A DNA stretch of 64,000 nt. Origin: Mytilinidion resinicola. Taxonomy: Eukaryota > Ascomycota > Dothideomycetes > Mytilinidiales > Mytilinidiaceae. The notes beneath the pieces are model-generated. The model saw nothing but the letters and a program-made list of their open reading frames with translations, had not been told where the DNA came from and made no database searches. Location of the stretch: NCBI RefSeq assembly GCF_010093595.1, contig NW_022985441.1, positions 2,055,665-2,119,664 of the forward strand, read 5' to 3'. Position numbers and translations under genes: made by a program. Positions 10,939 to 22,755 of this stretch are shown piece after piece (position 1 is the first letter of the stretch; every line of letters begins with the position of its first letter).

Positions 10939-11419
10939 AAAAGTAAAAGGGAGGTTAGCTATTTAAGTAGAATAATATACTTTATGCTAACAGGAACAAG
11001 GGTAGAAAAAGTCCCCTAAAAAGTAGCTTAAGCTTATAAAGCTTATAAAATAGTATAGAGCCCTAATTTATAACCTAGGACAGATTTAAGGCCCCTCGCT
11101 AATACTTAACAGTTCTGGCGAGGTATATCTAAGACTGCGCCGCAGCGGGTGAGTAAAAGGTGAGCAAAGGTAAGCAAGGGTGAGCAAGGGTGAGTTGAAT
11201 TTTAATAGATATAATCTTATTGCTTATCATTCCAAGTATTATTCCAAACCGCTTTTCACTGTGCTCTAACTCAGCTACAACTCTGCTGCGCTTCTCTACC
11301 CTCATCCCTCTACCCAGAACCTTCTGCAATGGACCGCTTCTTTCCACCTCTGTAGTACTCTCGGAAGCGCCGGTGAAGCTCTTGCCTCTGATTCTAACCC
11401 ATTTGCTCGTCAATTAACT
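10939..11419. other. Gene-free, AT-rich stretch with short tandem repeat
   Basis: AT-rich with many TA steps. At about 11148-11195 a unit close to GGTGAGCAAA/GGTGAGCAAG repeats four to five times. No gene seen. Confidence 0.5.
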
Positions 11420-11660
11420 CATCGGGGGCCCAGGCAGACTGCTTACAGGCTCCAGTTTCTTTGGTATCTCGACCTTCCATTTAGCGTAGTCGTCTGGCAG
11501 TTCCTAACGCCTATGAGTAAACAGAAGACTATTGAACTTGTTCTCTGAGTCTTACGATGACTTTGAAATTTCCTGTGCCAAACCAGGCCTCGAGTTGTTC
11601 CTCGAGGATGCTTTGCACTAGCGTGTATCGGGCGACAATCGTTTCTTCGATCATCTTGGC
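11420..11660 (-). pseudogene. Small two-exon gene remnant, unknown
   Basis: Reading leftward, MIEETIVARYTLVQSILEEQ runs to a canonical donor at 11555 (GTAAGA). A 52-base intron ends at 11504 (GTTAG) and the frame resumes with ELPDDYAKWKVEIPKKLEPV before a stop. Both exons have gene-like composition and the junction keeps frame, yet only about 60 residues are readable and no start context or domain is recognised. It may be the end of a once larger gene. Confidence 0.3.
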
Positions 11661-12325
11661 TGGATCGCTTTTTCAAGTCAGCTAGCAAAATGATGCTGCG
11701 CAGTGAGAAACAGCAGCGGATTTGCTAGTGGCTAATTCTTTCGGAAGTCTCAAGAAACTTGAAGATATTTGCCGGTGAGCTCGTTCTAGCCATGCTTTCT
11801 ATGTAAGGAGGAGGGACCTCGGCGCCTCATGGCGGATTTTTCGGGCCGGAATACCTTTAGTTCAGCGGCCAAGGGGCCTCTTGTGAGTCTTGTCTGGCTT
11901 TCCCTCGGCTGCGACTTCCTGTAGTGCAATCTTGCACGCTATCCCGACGCCCGACTGCCCCTGTACGACCTCAAGCTGCCGTCTGCGGGGCCTCTCATTC
12001 GAGCATGTTGTCCGCTGTTGTCCCATCGCGTTGCACACACTCACCGAGTGCGCTCACGGAACGGCATTGACCGCTTGGTGTAACACTTTTGGGATCCAGA
12101 CCAATCCCTGACCAATCAATAGACGATGATAGCGCTGCATCAATATCACACAGCCTCTGGTGAGGACACTGACTGCATCGCAAGGCGGTTTCCCTGCGGA
12201 AATGTACCGAAACGGCAAGGCTTGGGCGGAGGGCTCTGAGAGCGCTGGCTCTCTAGCCAGGGCTGAGTCTGATGTCTTATAAACTTCCCCCGCTCCATCT
12301 ACGAGCCTGGAGAAACAAGGCCATC
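11661..12325. other. Gene-free stretch and likely promoter of the siderophore transporter
   Basis: No domain-bearing ORF. It lies directly upstream of the transporter start at 12326. Confidence 0.4.
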
Positions 12326-14501
12326 ATGTCTCAAAAGTCGGTCACGTCTGCTGTTAGGATTAGTATTGAAGAGCAGTCCGTCGAAGAAATAGACATCATC
12401 GGGGATACCAGTCCTGGTGTTAGGCGTGCGAGAATTCTGAAGGACAACCTCTCTACCTTGGACCAGATAATTATATTCCTCTGTCTATTTCTTCTCGCTT
12501 ATGTATACGGTCTTGACGGAGCTCTTCGATCTATATACCAGGTGAGAATAGTTCGATATTTTGACGATACTGTGGACTTCGCTGAGAAAACAAACAGCCT
12601 TATGCAACGTCTGGATTTGCGACTCACTCGACTCTTGCGACCATCAATGTTCTCCGTAGTGTAATTGCTGCTGCAGCCCAGGTAAAACAACTCTCGCGAA
12701 GTTCACATAATCTCAACTAACATGGCCAGCCCACTGCTGCTAAGATTGCCGATGTCTTCGGAAGACCCGAGCTCATTATCGTGAGCGTCGTGTTTTATAT
12801 CGTTGGTACGTAACGTTACTTTGCTCTTGAGTCGTACTAATACTTTCCAGGTACCATCGTTGAAGCCACTTGCCCTAATGTAGAAGCTTTCGCTGCTGGG
12901 GCTGTGATATACCAGGTTTGGAGAGCTAATACACGCCGACTTGAATGCATTTGGCCTTCTTTTAGGTTGGATATACTTCCATCCTCGTCCTTGTTGAAAT
13001 TGTCATTGCAGACATTACCTTTCTAGAAGATCGCTTGCTGTTCTCATACATTCCAACCTTACCCTTCTTGGTATGTGTGCTTTGTAACCTAAGATAGATC
13101 GCAGTATTCACATTCTCAGATCAATGCTTGGGTCAGCGGTAATATCAGCACGGCTGTCCTCGGAGTCACGACATGGCGCTGGGGTGTCGGCATGTTTGCA
13201 ATCATATATACCTGTAAGTCCCTTTTCCAAACTAACTCTCTCGGCTTAAAAAGCTCAGCGTTTCTACAGGCGTCTCTATCCCGTTGATTATTGCTCCTTG
13301 GCTGCCCTACCGACGAGCACAGAAAGCTGGTGCATTGGAGAACCATAGAAGCACATGGCAGACGTTGGGAACTCGGCGTTTGGTCGCAACTATCTTTTGG
13401 CAATTAGACTTGATCGGCATCATCTTGCTGATCGCTGTGTTTGCGCTCATTCTCGTCCCGTTCACGATTGCTGGCGGGGCATCAGAACAGTGGGGCAAGC
13501 CAAAAGGTTATTGCGCTCCTGATTATTGGTATCTTCTGCATTCCTGTCTGGATATGGTGGGAGAAAAGAGCCCCATATGCAATGGTGCCATTTACGGTAA
13601 GCTGTCCGTTGCCACAAATTGTATTGTGTTCACTAACACCTGCCACAGCTACTCAGGGATCGTGCAGTCTAGGGTGCTCTTGGAATTGCGTGGATGCTCA
13701 CTTTCTGCTGGTACTTGCAAGGCGATTTTCTGTACACTGTCCTTGTCGTCGCATTCGACGAATCAATTAAGAGTGCTACTCGGATCTCTTCTCTTTACAG
13801 GCGAGTAATGTGTTGTCCGATTTTATCAAATTGCGCTGCTAACTTTTCGAAGTTTCTGCTTCGTGCTCTCTGGTGCGCTTCTCGGTCTCATTGTGCGGTA
13901 TTATCGCTATTTGAAGCCGTTCATCGTCTTCGGCACCGTACTCTTTCTGGCTGCATTCGGCGTCCTCATCCACTACCGTGGCGGGTCGGGAACGGCCAGT
14001 CATTCTGGTATTATCGGCTCTCAGGTACTTCTTGGCATCGCTGGCGGTCTATTCCCGTATCCCGCTCAAGCCTCGATACAGGCTGCCACTAAGCACGAAC
14101 ACGTTGCTGTTATCACCGGTCTTTATCTTGCAACATACAACATTGGAAGTGCCTTTGGAAATACTGTCTCCGGTGCCATTTGGACACAAACGTTAATCCC
14201 AACTCTGCTCAAAAATCTACCTCCACCATACAACAACATGACTATCGCCCAGGGTATCTATGAATCACCATTTGAGTACGCCATAAACTATCCTATCGGC
14301 ACCCCACTACGAGATGGAATCGTAACGAGCTATAGACATACCCAGAGACTACTGACTGTCACGGGCATTTGTCTGTGTGTGCCATTGATCTTTTTCAGTT
14401 TGCTGATCCGCAACCCGAAATTAGGCAAGGAGCAGAGTTTGCCGGATGCGGAGGAGCCGATTGCTTTGGAGGATAGGCAGCCTTGGTGGAGGATATTTTA
14501 G
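12326..14501 (+). pseudogene. Siderophore-iron transporter, Sit1/MirB-type MFS, disrupted
   Basis: Homologous to 14-helix MFS permeases that import ferric siderophores. Readable exons are 12326-12541, 12598-12681, 12730-12805, 12851-12915, 12966-13070, 13120-13213, 13270-13596, 13649-13800 and 13853-14501. Family tracts include [44 protein letters not shown] and [17 protein letters not shown]. Two lesions are seen. At about 13502-13507 (CCAAAAGG) a one-base frame change separates PFTIAGG...WGKPK from VIALLIIG. At 13670-13672 a TAG replaces the Trp expected in RDR-V-W-GALGIA. The last intron (13801-13852) has a GC donor (GCGAGT). If the TAG were used as a splice acceptor only eight residues would be lost, but the frameshift would remain. 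The sequence is otherwise well conserved, so inactivation is recent or an assembly error. Confidence 0.8.
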
Positions 14502-15088
14502 GTGTAGGAAATGTTGGCGATTTAGAGCCCGGATCTTCCTGTTAGACGGATGCCCTTCACAGGTATCACATATCAGCATTGGACGAAGGCTAGCATTAGA
14601 GAGATTCCTTTCATTCAGAGGATCAATGAAATGACACTCACATTACGATATACTTGTGACTGTAGATTTGTTGAAGCGGTGGGTACCAATCACGTGGTTC
14701 GGTCAACGACATAAGTGCGAGGCGATCTGTGTCCTTGTGAGGCCATCAATCACGTTGCCATGGCCGGACGGCAGAACCATGCTTATTGGGGCGGTAGATA
14801 TATATACATGTATATAGAATTTATAAGATATAAAAGAGACAATGTATAATAGTACTATATTCAGTCTTATAGTAGATAAAAAGGAACACATTATATAGTC
14901 ATAAATGGCGAACCATTAAGAAGGCGTAGCCGCGAACTGATAAGAAAGCCTAGCTTAACCCAGATACTGGACAGGGGTTACAGCAGATAGTGGCCCAGCT
15001 AGATTACATGTTCCGTGCGCGTAACAATTTACACTATTTCAATTAGTGTCCTTTGAAAAAACGGTTCATCCCTAGAGGTCGCTTCCGC
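14502..15088. other. Gene-free stretch between convergent pseudogenes
   Basis: Part (14790-14900) is strongly AT-rich with TATATA runs. No gene seen. Confidence 0.5.
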
Positions 15089-17317
15089 CTATTTCCAGTA
15101 AGACGCTACGCCGACACGTTGAAAGCTTGCACTAGTATCTAAACTATCTCTCACACGTTGAAGTAAAAGTGATATGTCTTGCTTAACACGCAAAATAAAG
15201 AGGTTCTGTAGTTTGTAAGCCGTTTCAAACGCAGAGCCCGTAGCCGCGGCATCAATATAGAATCGAATAGACATATGCTCGGCCCCGTTTTCAAGGCGCT
15301 CCGTAAAGTACCCTCCTTCAATCATCAGGGTACGCAGTCGCCGGAGCGGCCCCTTTAGAATAAATTTTCCACCCTGGACCTCACCAAACTGGTTGCATCC
15401 TTTGGCTACAGTCCAGGCGTCAAGTACCTCAGCCCAATTCGGGCCCTCTCGATTCATATAGACATTTGGCCAGTGCACGTTGCCGTCAATTGAGGCCCAC
15501 GACCATGACGGCGCCCTGTAGTCGGAGGGCCGACGTTGATCCGTCTGATGTCCAATGCGCACTGGTTCGTGGACCCAAAGAAGATCGTCCAGGACTGACC
15601 TCCGCCAAACGCCGGCGAGGTACTGGTCACCATGCATCTGGGCTTGGAAGGCCTGTGCGAGCCCCGACAGGGCCGGCAGCTTATCGGCCTAAACTGAGAG
15701 GTCTCTGGCTGAGTAGTCGGTCACTAGAACCTGCCAGCGGTCCTGTAGCTCGTCCGCCGGGCAGTCGTCCGGCAGGCGGGCCGTGTAGAGAGACTCCATT
15801 AGGAGGCCCCTCTGCGTCAGAGTAGCGCTTTGACACTCCCAGAGTAGCTGGCGGCAGGTATAAGTCAGGACGCGGGATGAGAGGATGCGCTCCTGAAGAG
15901 TCCAGCCGCGATGGTAGAGGGGCTTGCCGCCGAAGTCGGAGGAGACGAGCAACGTCGCGAAGACGCCGCCTGGGCCAATCTGATGGTTGCTTGACAACAG
16001 GGTGAGCTCGACTTGATGGCCCTCTTGCCGAGGATCGTATAAATCGAAGATGCCGTCATAGGCCGATGCTGCGCTGGCAGCGGCGATGGTGAGCAAGGCG
16101 CCCCCATAGATCTGGTGCATTCTTGCCGACTCCGAGTCCAGTCGTCCACAGCCTTTGAGTCTTTCCCTTGCAGGATGCACAGCGCATCAACCCACAGATA
16201 CTTGATCCCAAGGCGTCGGGTAATGGTGACCCCATCCCGAATTGTGGGAGGGAGATCAAGCTCGGAAAAGCCGGCCCTTCGTTGTTCGAGATTCTCAAAT
16301 GTTGTCTGGTATTTGGTGCTAGCGCCAGAGGCTGATGCCGAAGGTGCAGCTCCCCAACAGTAGCTCAAAGCTACGTACGACTGTGAGGTTGATGTTGAGC
16401 CCGAGACACTCCCATCAGACATCTCCACGAGCTTTATGATGTGCTTCCTCCCATCGCAATCCACATCAATGAGCCTCGAGGGTAGCCGGGCTTTTAGGGA
16501 GCTCGAGGGTCTGCATTGTTGATGATTATTCGTGCAGTTCTCCGTCCAGCTCTTGATTAGGTCGTAACTCTCCTTCCAGTCCGCCTGCTCAGCCGGTGGC
16601 CGGTACTGCAGCAATGCTGTTGCGGGGCTGCCTGAGTAAACGTTGAGTCAGTTCATATGACACGCACCTTTCGCTCTTCATCCACTCCGTCCTGTCTCCG
16701 TAAAGTCGAGCATCTTACCTGGTGTGGCAGTGAACACAACAGACCCAGAGCAAATGTGGGTTCTGTTGTGTGCCTGGCGCCTGTGTCCTCGATACGGGTC
16801 CAATTCAAGGTTGGCTTCTCTTAGCGCATTCCTGCCGCGTTCGATATCATACAGAGACTCGGGCCACTTCTTATTGTCCATCACCAGTGGGCGTCCGTAG
16901 CATACCGTGATACCATGGATTCTCTCCTCAATTGTGGAGCTCATTCTGGAATCCGACCTGGTCTGGAGACTTGCGAGTAGCCGGCGTGCCTGATCAATGG
17001 GCCGTGCCCATAACTTGACGCGTCCGTCTGGTACTGGGCCTTCCCAAAGATTATCCTTCCAGGCGGAATTGATCAAGTGTCCCTGAGAGTGCTGACTCGT
17101 CTTTCATCTGAGCCCGCCAAACTCGTTGAGAACCTTTGACATCCTCGACCTTCCATTCGGCTTTGCACCCGCAGTTCTCGAGCGCTTGGAACAGAAGTGA
17201 GCAGAGCCGACAGCTGCCGGGTACGAGAGTATGAGTTATTCCATCGTCAGAAATGAGCTTGTCGACCGAAATATCTTGGCAACCGTCACATAGGTCTTTG
17301 GTGGATTCTTTGTCCAT
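15089..17317 (-). pseudogene. HET-domain (heterokaryon incompatibility) gene, disrupted
   Basis: HET proteins trigger cell death after fusion of incompatible hyphae. From 17317 the N-terminus has the usual zinc-like LCDGC...CRLCSLLF. After an intron at 16632-16718 (GTAAGA...CAG), the HET core reads SYVALSYCWG, LPPTIRDGVTITRRLGIKYLWVDALCI, then MHQIYGGALLTIAAASA, RGWTLQERILSSR, and the C-terminal YRAPSWSWASIDG. Three breaks are visible: a frame change near 17055-17080, a one-base loss near 16130 (between DDWTR and SARMHQIYG), and an in-frame TAG at 15689-15691 just before ADKLPALSGLA. No intron can remove the last two. The stop fits a CAG to TAG change. The segment 16735-17000 is open but does not resemble other HET proteins I know. 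Confidence 0.8.
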
Positions 17318-19771
17318 TATCGAACGCGTTGGTGTAGTGTAGCAGGTGCAGCCTAGAAGTTTTCGGCTCGATTGCGGGGAATTCAGCTTCGTTGGTGCCT
17401 AATTGCGCCTACCAATGATCGACTCTCGAACATGGCTCGCTTGAGCAGTGGCAGCTCTCCAATGGCGAAGTACTAGTGCCTTTGTAGGTCACGCTGTGAT
17501 TACGAGGTTGTCGCAGTGGCACGCCATGCACAGCCTCAAATCCAAGCTTGAATCCAAAAAACTGCCCTGTGTTTCTTCGGACAAGAGCATCGGAGCACAG
17601 AATCCCAGAATTTGTGGTACTCGGACCTGCAAATTCAACGTTGGAATGCGCTTCGGCCGCGCGTTGTGTTCCTCTGTAGAGATAGACCTTTAGCGCTGGC
17701 TTGAAGCGATCTTCGATCGAGGTGGTTTGCTAGAAGTGGTTTTCGCTGGTGTTGTCCGTTCGAGGTGATGTTCGCTCGCGATAGTATTTTGTAGAGTCTG
17801 AGTTGCTTGAAGTCTTGGTATTCATCGTTTCTCTCTCCGCTTTGAGTTTCTCACCACTTAGAGACAGAATTCCTTGACCAGGTTGACCAATAATGTAAAA
17901 GGATGGCAACAATGCAGGCGAACTCAGCGTAGAAGCAATCGCGTTCTTCGGCTTTCGACCACAAGAACATTCAGCAGGGGCACGCGGTGCTAAGCTTGTT
18001 CGACGTCGAATACTGGAAGCGCCAATTCACTATGACTCCCCAGGGCAGCAGCATAGTCCTCTTACCTCTCCCATCACAAAAGTGCCCATCACAACCTACA
18101 CTATTACGGTTCTGCGCCCAAGCAGTTCTTCCATGCAATGTCCTTTTATACGTGAGCGTGTTACGTTTCCGAGCATTTCGTTGAGAGTATGAAGGGCAAG
18201 TTGTGGGTCGTGTGCGCTGCTAGTGGCACTGAAGAGCCAGGGATATGTTTGAGGACTTCATTTTTGCTTTTGGGCGTAATACTTTTTTTGCCCGGTCTGC
18301 CATAAGCTATTTTCTCTTACTTCTTACCAAATCGTGTTCTGCCCCTTTCCTCGATCCAGGTTGCTGGCTCTCCCCAGTGGCAGATCCTGGCTGCAACGAG
18401 TTAGCTCCAACATGTTTCCACAAGCATATGCAGACCTCAACATGAGTTTCATCTCGCTAGATCCGACATGTACAGCGCACCTAGCGGCCTCGAACAGCTA
18501 TGAGCACCAACCAAGCAGTGGATGTCGTTATTCCGCCCCCTGAAGATGGTGGTTCGATGGACAAACAGCCCCCAAATGACGTGCGGCGGGCGGGTAGGCG
18601 CCGGCGTGGCTCAGCCTCGTCCTCAATCGCACTAAGGAACACGACTCATGACCCTCATTTTATGCAGGATCTAGAGCCGCAGCCAAAAAGACTCATCAGA
18701 GAATGCAGGAACGGCTCTTGAAGGGACTGCGGTGACGAGGCTGTCGGGAGCAGGACGAGATTGAAGCTCAGCCGCAGCTGCAAAAGCTGCAAAAAACACG
18801 ACATCAATAGTGACGTTGACGGCTTTCTTATGGAGTTGTACACTCGTCGAGCACGTATTAGTGGCCCCTGGAGAAAGTTCGTCCGCGTCCGTGTCAGTGC
18901 AAATCGCTCGCACAGCCTCACCTCACGACGCCGCATCGCGTCCTCATCCCCGAATCCTCATTTCCCATCCTTCTAGCGGAGGAGGCGGCGCAGTACTTCG
19001 TGGAGCCAACCTGTTGGACCTGCAGACTTGTTTCTCGCCACATGGTCTACGGCGTTGCTAGCACCGCGATCATCACCTCGACGCCGCCAATTCGCGCCTC
19101 TAGAGACAGCTCGGCGGCATGTCTTGCAAGCTAAGTAACTATTGGCGAACGACGCGCTCGCTGGACGCCCTCGGACGCCCTCGGACACCTTTTCTTGGAA
19201 CATTGGGAAAACCCAGAAACGCCTTGGGCGTCTCATCTCCCGTTGGGGCCTGCACATCCTCAGGGCTGAAGCGGTGGCTCCCGTATCGGCCTGTCTAGTC
19301 GTGCCTAGTCGTGCCTCTGCCACCGCCTCCTTATAGGCACCATCTGGTCCCACCAGCCTCCCATTCGTTGTCCTGCTCCGTTCAGGGACATGGGCCGCAC
19401 CCTCCCCGCGTAGCCCACTGTTGTTGCTGCCAGATTCAAGCTTCAGTAGCGGGGGCTGAGGTCGAGCTGGCTTCCATTCTATTTTCAAGCCCACGGACCC
19501 TCGTCCCTGATGGCTCTTGCGGGGCTTCTTCATTTGCTTGCGCTATATCTTCTCGTTTCCCCGCTGTGACTCTTTTTGCCGTGTTTCGCAGGCTTCATAT
19601 CTCCCATTACATGCGGGCCATGAAAGCTTCCTTTTATCTCTATCTCTGCATAAGTCCATGAGCGCTCGTTCGTACTACTCCTCATAGCGTCCCACTGCTC
19701 CATCCTGATACATAGTATACCCTCGCAACCCCCAGGACCCAAAGCGTAGCCTTGTCTACCCCATCCCCAAA
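17318..19771. other. 2.45-kb stretch without a supported gene
   Basis: Contains only short overlapping ORFs. An ORF from 18500 (MSTNQAVDVV, 73 residues, Arg-rich) has no recognised domain. The 3' end (19680-19771) is probably the leader of the next gene. Confidence 0.4.
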
Positions 19772-20404
19772 ATGGCCCCAGCAGCAACTTCATCCGCCCC
19801 GACATCAACTTCTTCTACAACCGCAACCGCTTCTTCTTCCTCCACCCCCAGAAGCGGCTTCGGCACCGCCAGCATCGTCGCTATCACCATCTTCGCCCTC
19901 TTCGTGGTCATCGCCGTCCTATCCGGAACCCTCTTCTTCCTCAACCGCCGCCGGCAGCACGCCAAGCTCCCACCAGACCAACGTCCTACTTCCACCTATC
20001 GCCCCTACCGCTCCTCATCCTCGAAGTCAAAGTCAGCATCCATCGGTCTCCTCGCCAACGCCGATACACCGGGATCCGCCGTCGACGACAAAGCGTCCAT
20101 GTTCAGCCGCGACTCGGCTACCCTATCACTATACGTACCCGAGGAGCACGAGGGCTTGAGGCGGAGTAGCATCAGTAGTCCGACTCTGGTGCCGATTATC
20201 GTGAGCCCGGCAGATGAAGGCCATGATCCGTTCAGTCCGGCAGGGAGGAGGGGGAGGGGCATGAGCATAAGGTCTGGGAACGAAGAGCAGGATCTGGGCG
20301 TGGCGAGGGGGAGGGTGAGGAGCGCGAGTACGGCGAGTGTGAGGTACTATGACTCAAAGGCGGGTGCGACGCCGCCGCCTGTGCCTGCGTTGCCGCCGTC
20401 ATGA
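19772..20404 (+). CDS. Small single-pass membrane protein, Ser/Thr-rich N-terminus
   Basis: 210 residues in one exon. A Ser/Thr/Ala-rich segment (1-28) precedes one hydrophobic helix (about 33-55, TASIVAITIFALFVVIAVLSG) with a following basic stop-transfer NRRR. The C-terminal half is a Ser-rich cytosolic tail with DSATLSLYVPE, LVPIIVSP and a Pro-rich end. This layout is common in conserved fungal proteins of unknown function and resembles wall-stress sensors of the Mid2/Wsc type, but it lacks a WSC domain or signal peptide, so I do not assign a role. The coding strand changes from C-rich to G-rich at about 20160. Confidence 0.75.
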   Translation: MAPAATSSAPTSTSSTTATASSSSTPRSGFGTASIVAITIFALFVVIAVLSGTLFFLNRRRQHAKLPPDQRPTSTYRPYRSSSSKSKSASIGLLANADTPGSAVDDKASMFSRDSATLSLYVPEEHEGLRRSSISSPTLVPIIVSPADEGHDPFSPAGRRGRGMSIRSGNEEQDLGVARGRVRSASTASVRYYDSKAGATPPPVPALPPS

Positions 20405-22755
20405 GTAGGAATTGAGAATGGGTACGGGGTGCATAGAATTTTTGTCAAGCCGTGAGGGGTATTGCGTTGGTTTGATCCTGCATTTTTCTTCTCAATCGAG
20501 TCGTCATGCGAGCGCTCTTTGGATAGCCTTGGAACCCTCACCATTTCGGATATCTAGGGATTGGGAGGAGGCTACAAGAAGTAAGATCCTGGTGGAGAAA
20601 GACTGGGCTGAGGATGCCACGGTTTCGCAACATGCTGCGAGAAGCGGCGCGATGATGGATACCCCGTATATACACGCATCTCACACTCCACGGTAACAAA
20701 TGAAAATGAAATTACAAGACTTTAATGTTAGATCTTAAACTTGATGATGGCTCGGGAATGAACCGAAGCACCTAAAGCGTAGCCACTTAGGGGTACCTTG
20801 GCGGAGTTCCTTCTAGGCGTATTTGTAACCGTTTGCTTGCCGTTCCAAATCGTGTATTCTCATACTTTCATTTTGGAGGGTTTGCTACAGCTTCAGGCGC
20901 CTCACGCAGGTGCGAGATTCCAACAGCACGATGTCACGTTCTCGACACTGTAATTCAGACCTCCGGAAATGAGATGATAAAATCCTTGTGTTTTGACGGG
21001 CGCTGTAAATCGCATATTTTAAAGCTTTTGTTCTGAAGGCGTTGATACAGTTCAGGCGCCTCACGCAGGTGCGCGATTTCAACAACACGATGTCACGTTC
21101 CCGAGATGTGAATGGAGGATACCGCTACCATTCCTACCAGGTATTCGAGCTCGCTACTCTCTACCGTCCTTTCTCTATCTCCCTATACTACGTGCATGTC
21201 TACAACGCCTCATAAACAACAACTCCAATGGATTCTCAGCCCGTGTATGTTGACCATTGCTCGCAATCACCCGGGGTGCTAAGGCAAAGGTAGGTCTTCT
21301 GATCTACGTACTGAGCCCATAGATACATTGGCCAATAGAGCTTCTCTACTAGCTTGTGCTTGAGGTAGTGTGTAGAAGACTGGCGGATGAGTAGAGCGCA
21401 GTGATTTAGAACGGTCACGTGAGCTCACGTTCCTCGCATGTATAAAGCTCGCGCGACGGGTGGGTGGTTGGACCAGCCAGGGATCAACAATTAGCATCGC
21501 GTTCAACGCATGTGCTTGTTGGGTGCTTGGGTGGGTTAAAGTCAACGGAAAAAAGGTAGAAGGTGGAGTCAGAGTAAAACGATGTGAGGAGCTTCGGAAT
21601 GGTGGGATGAAAGCAAGAAGTAGTGATAATGGGGAGCTTTGGTAGGTCGTGATGATGTGTAGAGCTCGAGGGTCGTAGTGATGAGTACATTTAAGACGTA
21701 GAGGTGGTTAGTAGGTACGGTTGGTAAGAATGGGGATCTTTAGAGTGTAATGAGGATCATGAATGGCGGCGCTCAACGTCTCTTCCCGTTCTCATCCAAA
21801 GAGTCATGACATCTACTCTCTTTCCATCAAGACAGTAGGCTTACGTGAGCATCGGTCGGGTCTCTTGGTATCTTGTACATTCAATTCCATATTAGAAAAT
21901 CCTCCGCTCATGCAGCAGCAGTTTTACTTTTGAGCCCCTGGAAAGTCACATGCTTATCCTGTGCTCTAATTTTCTTTTTTCCTATAAAACTCTCTCACCT
22001 TTGTTCTACAATTCTCTCTTTACGAATCTGCAATACGGGGTATTGTTGAACGCCGCTGCATACTCATGCATGGAGTGGTTGGCCAGGGAGTTCGAAACAG
22101 GGGCATTTAAACGTCACACGGTGCAGTCTAGTGTTCTTGTTTAAACACATTGACGTGAGGCCTAATATGGAGTGAGTGATTTGCCTGAGAGTTCAAAACC
22201 GCCACAAGACATATCCATGGTGGGGCTACGTATTGGTGTTGAAACTCGTTTAGGAGCTGCTTCTTATGGGCAGCTGGTAGTAGGAGATTGGTGTCCCATA
22301 CCGTTGAAGAATGGTGATGAGCAGCTTTATTTCAGGGCTATCTTAGGAATCATGATGAGTTCTTGTTAGGGGTAGCAGAAACTGTAAGTGACGTGGACGT
22401 TCATCATCTTGAACAAAATTGCGGGGGTTCGAGGGGCCCGGTTGCTGCATGCTAGAAGCTTATCACAATGGTGAGTGGATGGGTTGATCTGACGCAGCTA
22501 GATGAGTCCTATCTTTCATCCCGTGTAATGATTCAATCTGGAGAGAGACAAAAGAGACAACGACAATGCCAAAGTATTGAGGTGGACAAATGTACGGAAG
22601 CAAGAATCGGGGCGCTCGGCACAAGAAGGCATGGGAAATGCCGGCTTGGATAGCAGGTAATGACACGAAACGACAGTTGTATGCCCGGTAATCCCAAAGA
22701 TCGAAACAGAAATTAGAACGTTCAACGCTTTCAGTTGAAAAATAGGCAGTTTAGT
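20405..22755. other. 2.35-kb stretch without a supported gene
   Basis: Includes a direct repeat pair (20886-20946 and 21047-21108) described separately. Otherwise only short ORFs, AT-rich patches and no domain. Confidence 0.5.
20886..21108. repeat. Pair of ~60-bp direct repeats 160 bp apart
   Basis: Both copies share CAGGCGCCTCACGCAGGTGC, then GATT..AACA.CACGATGTCACGTTC. They differ at only a few positions, some of them C/T. The segment between them shows no coding potential. They could be remnants of a tandem duplication or the ends of a small element. Confidence 0.7.
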
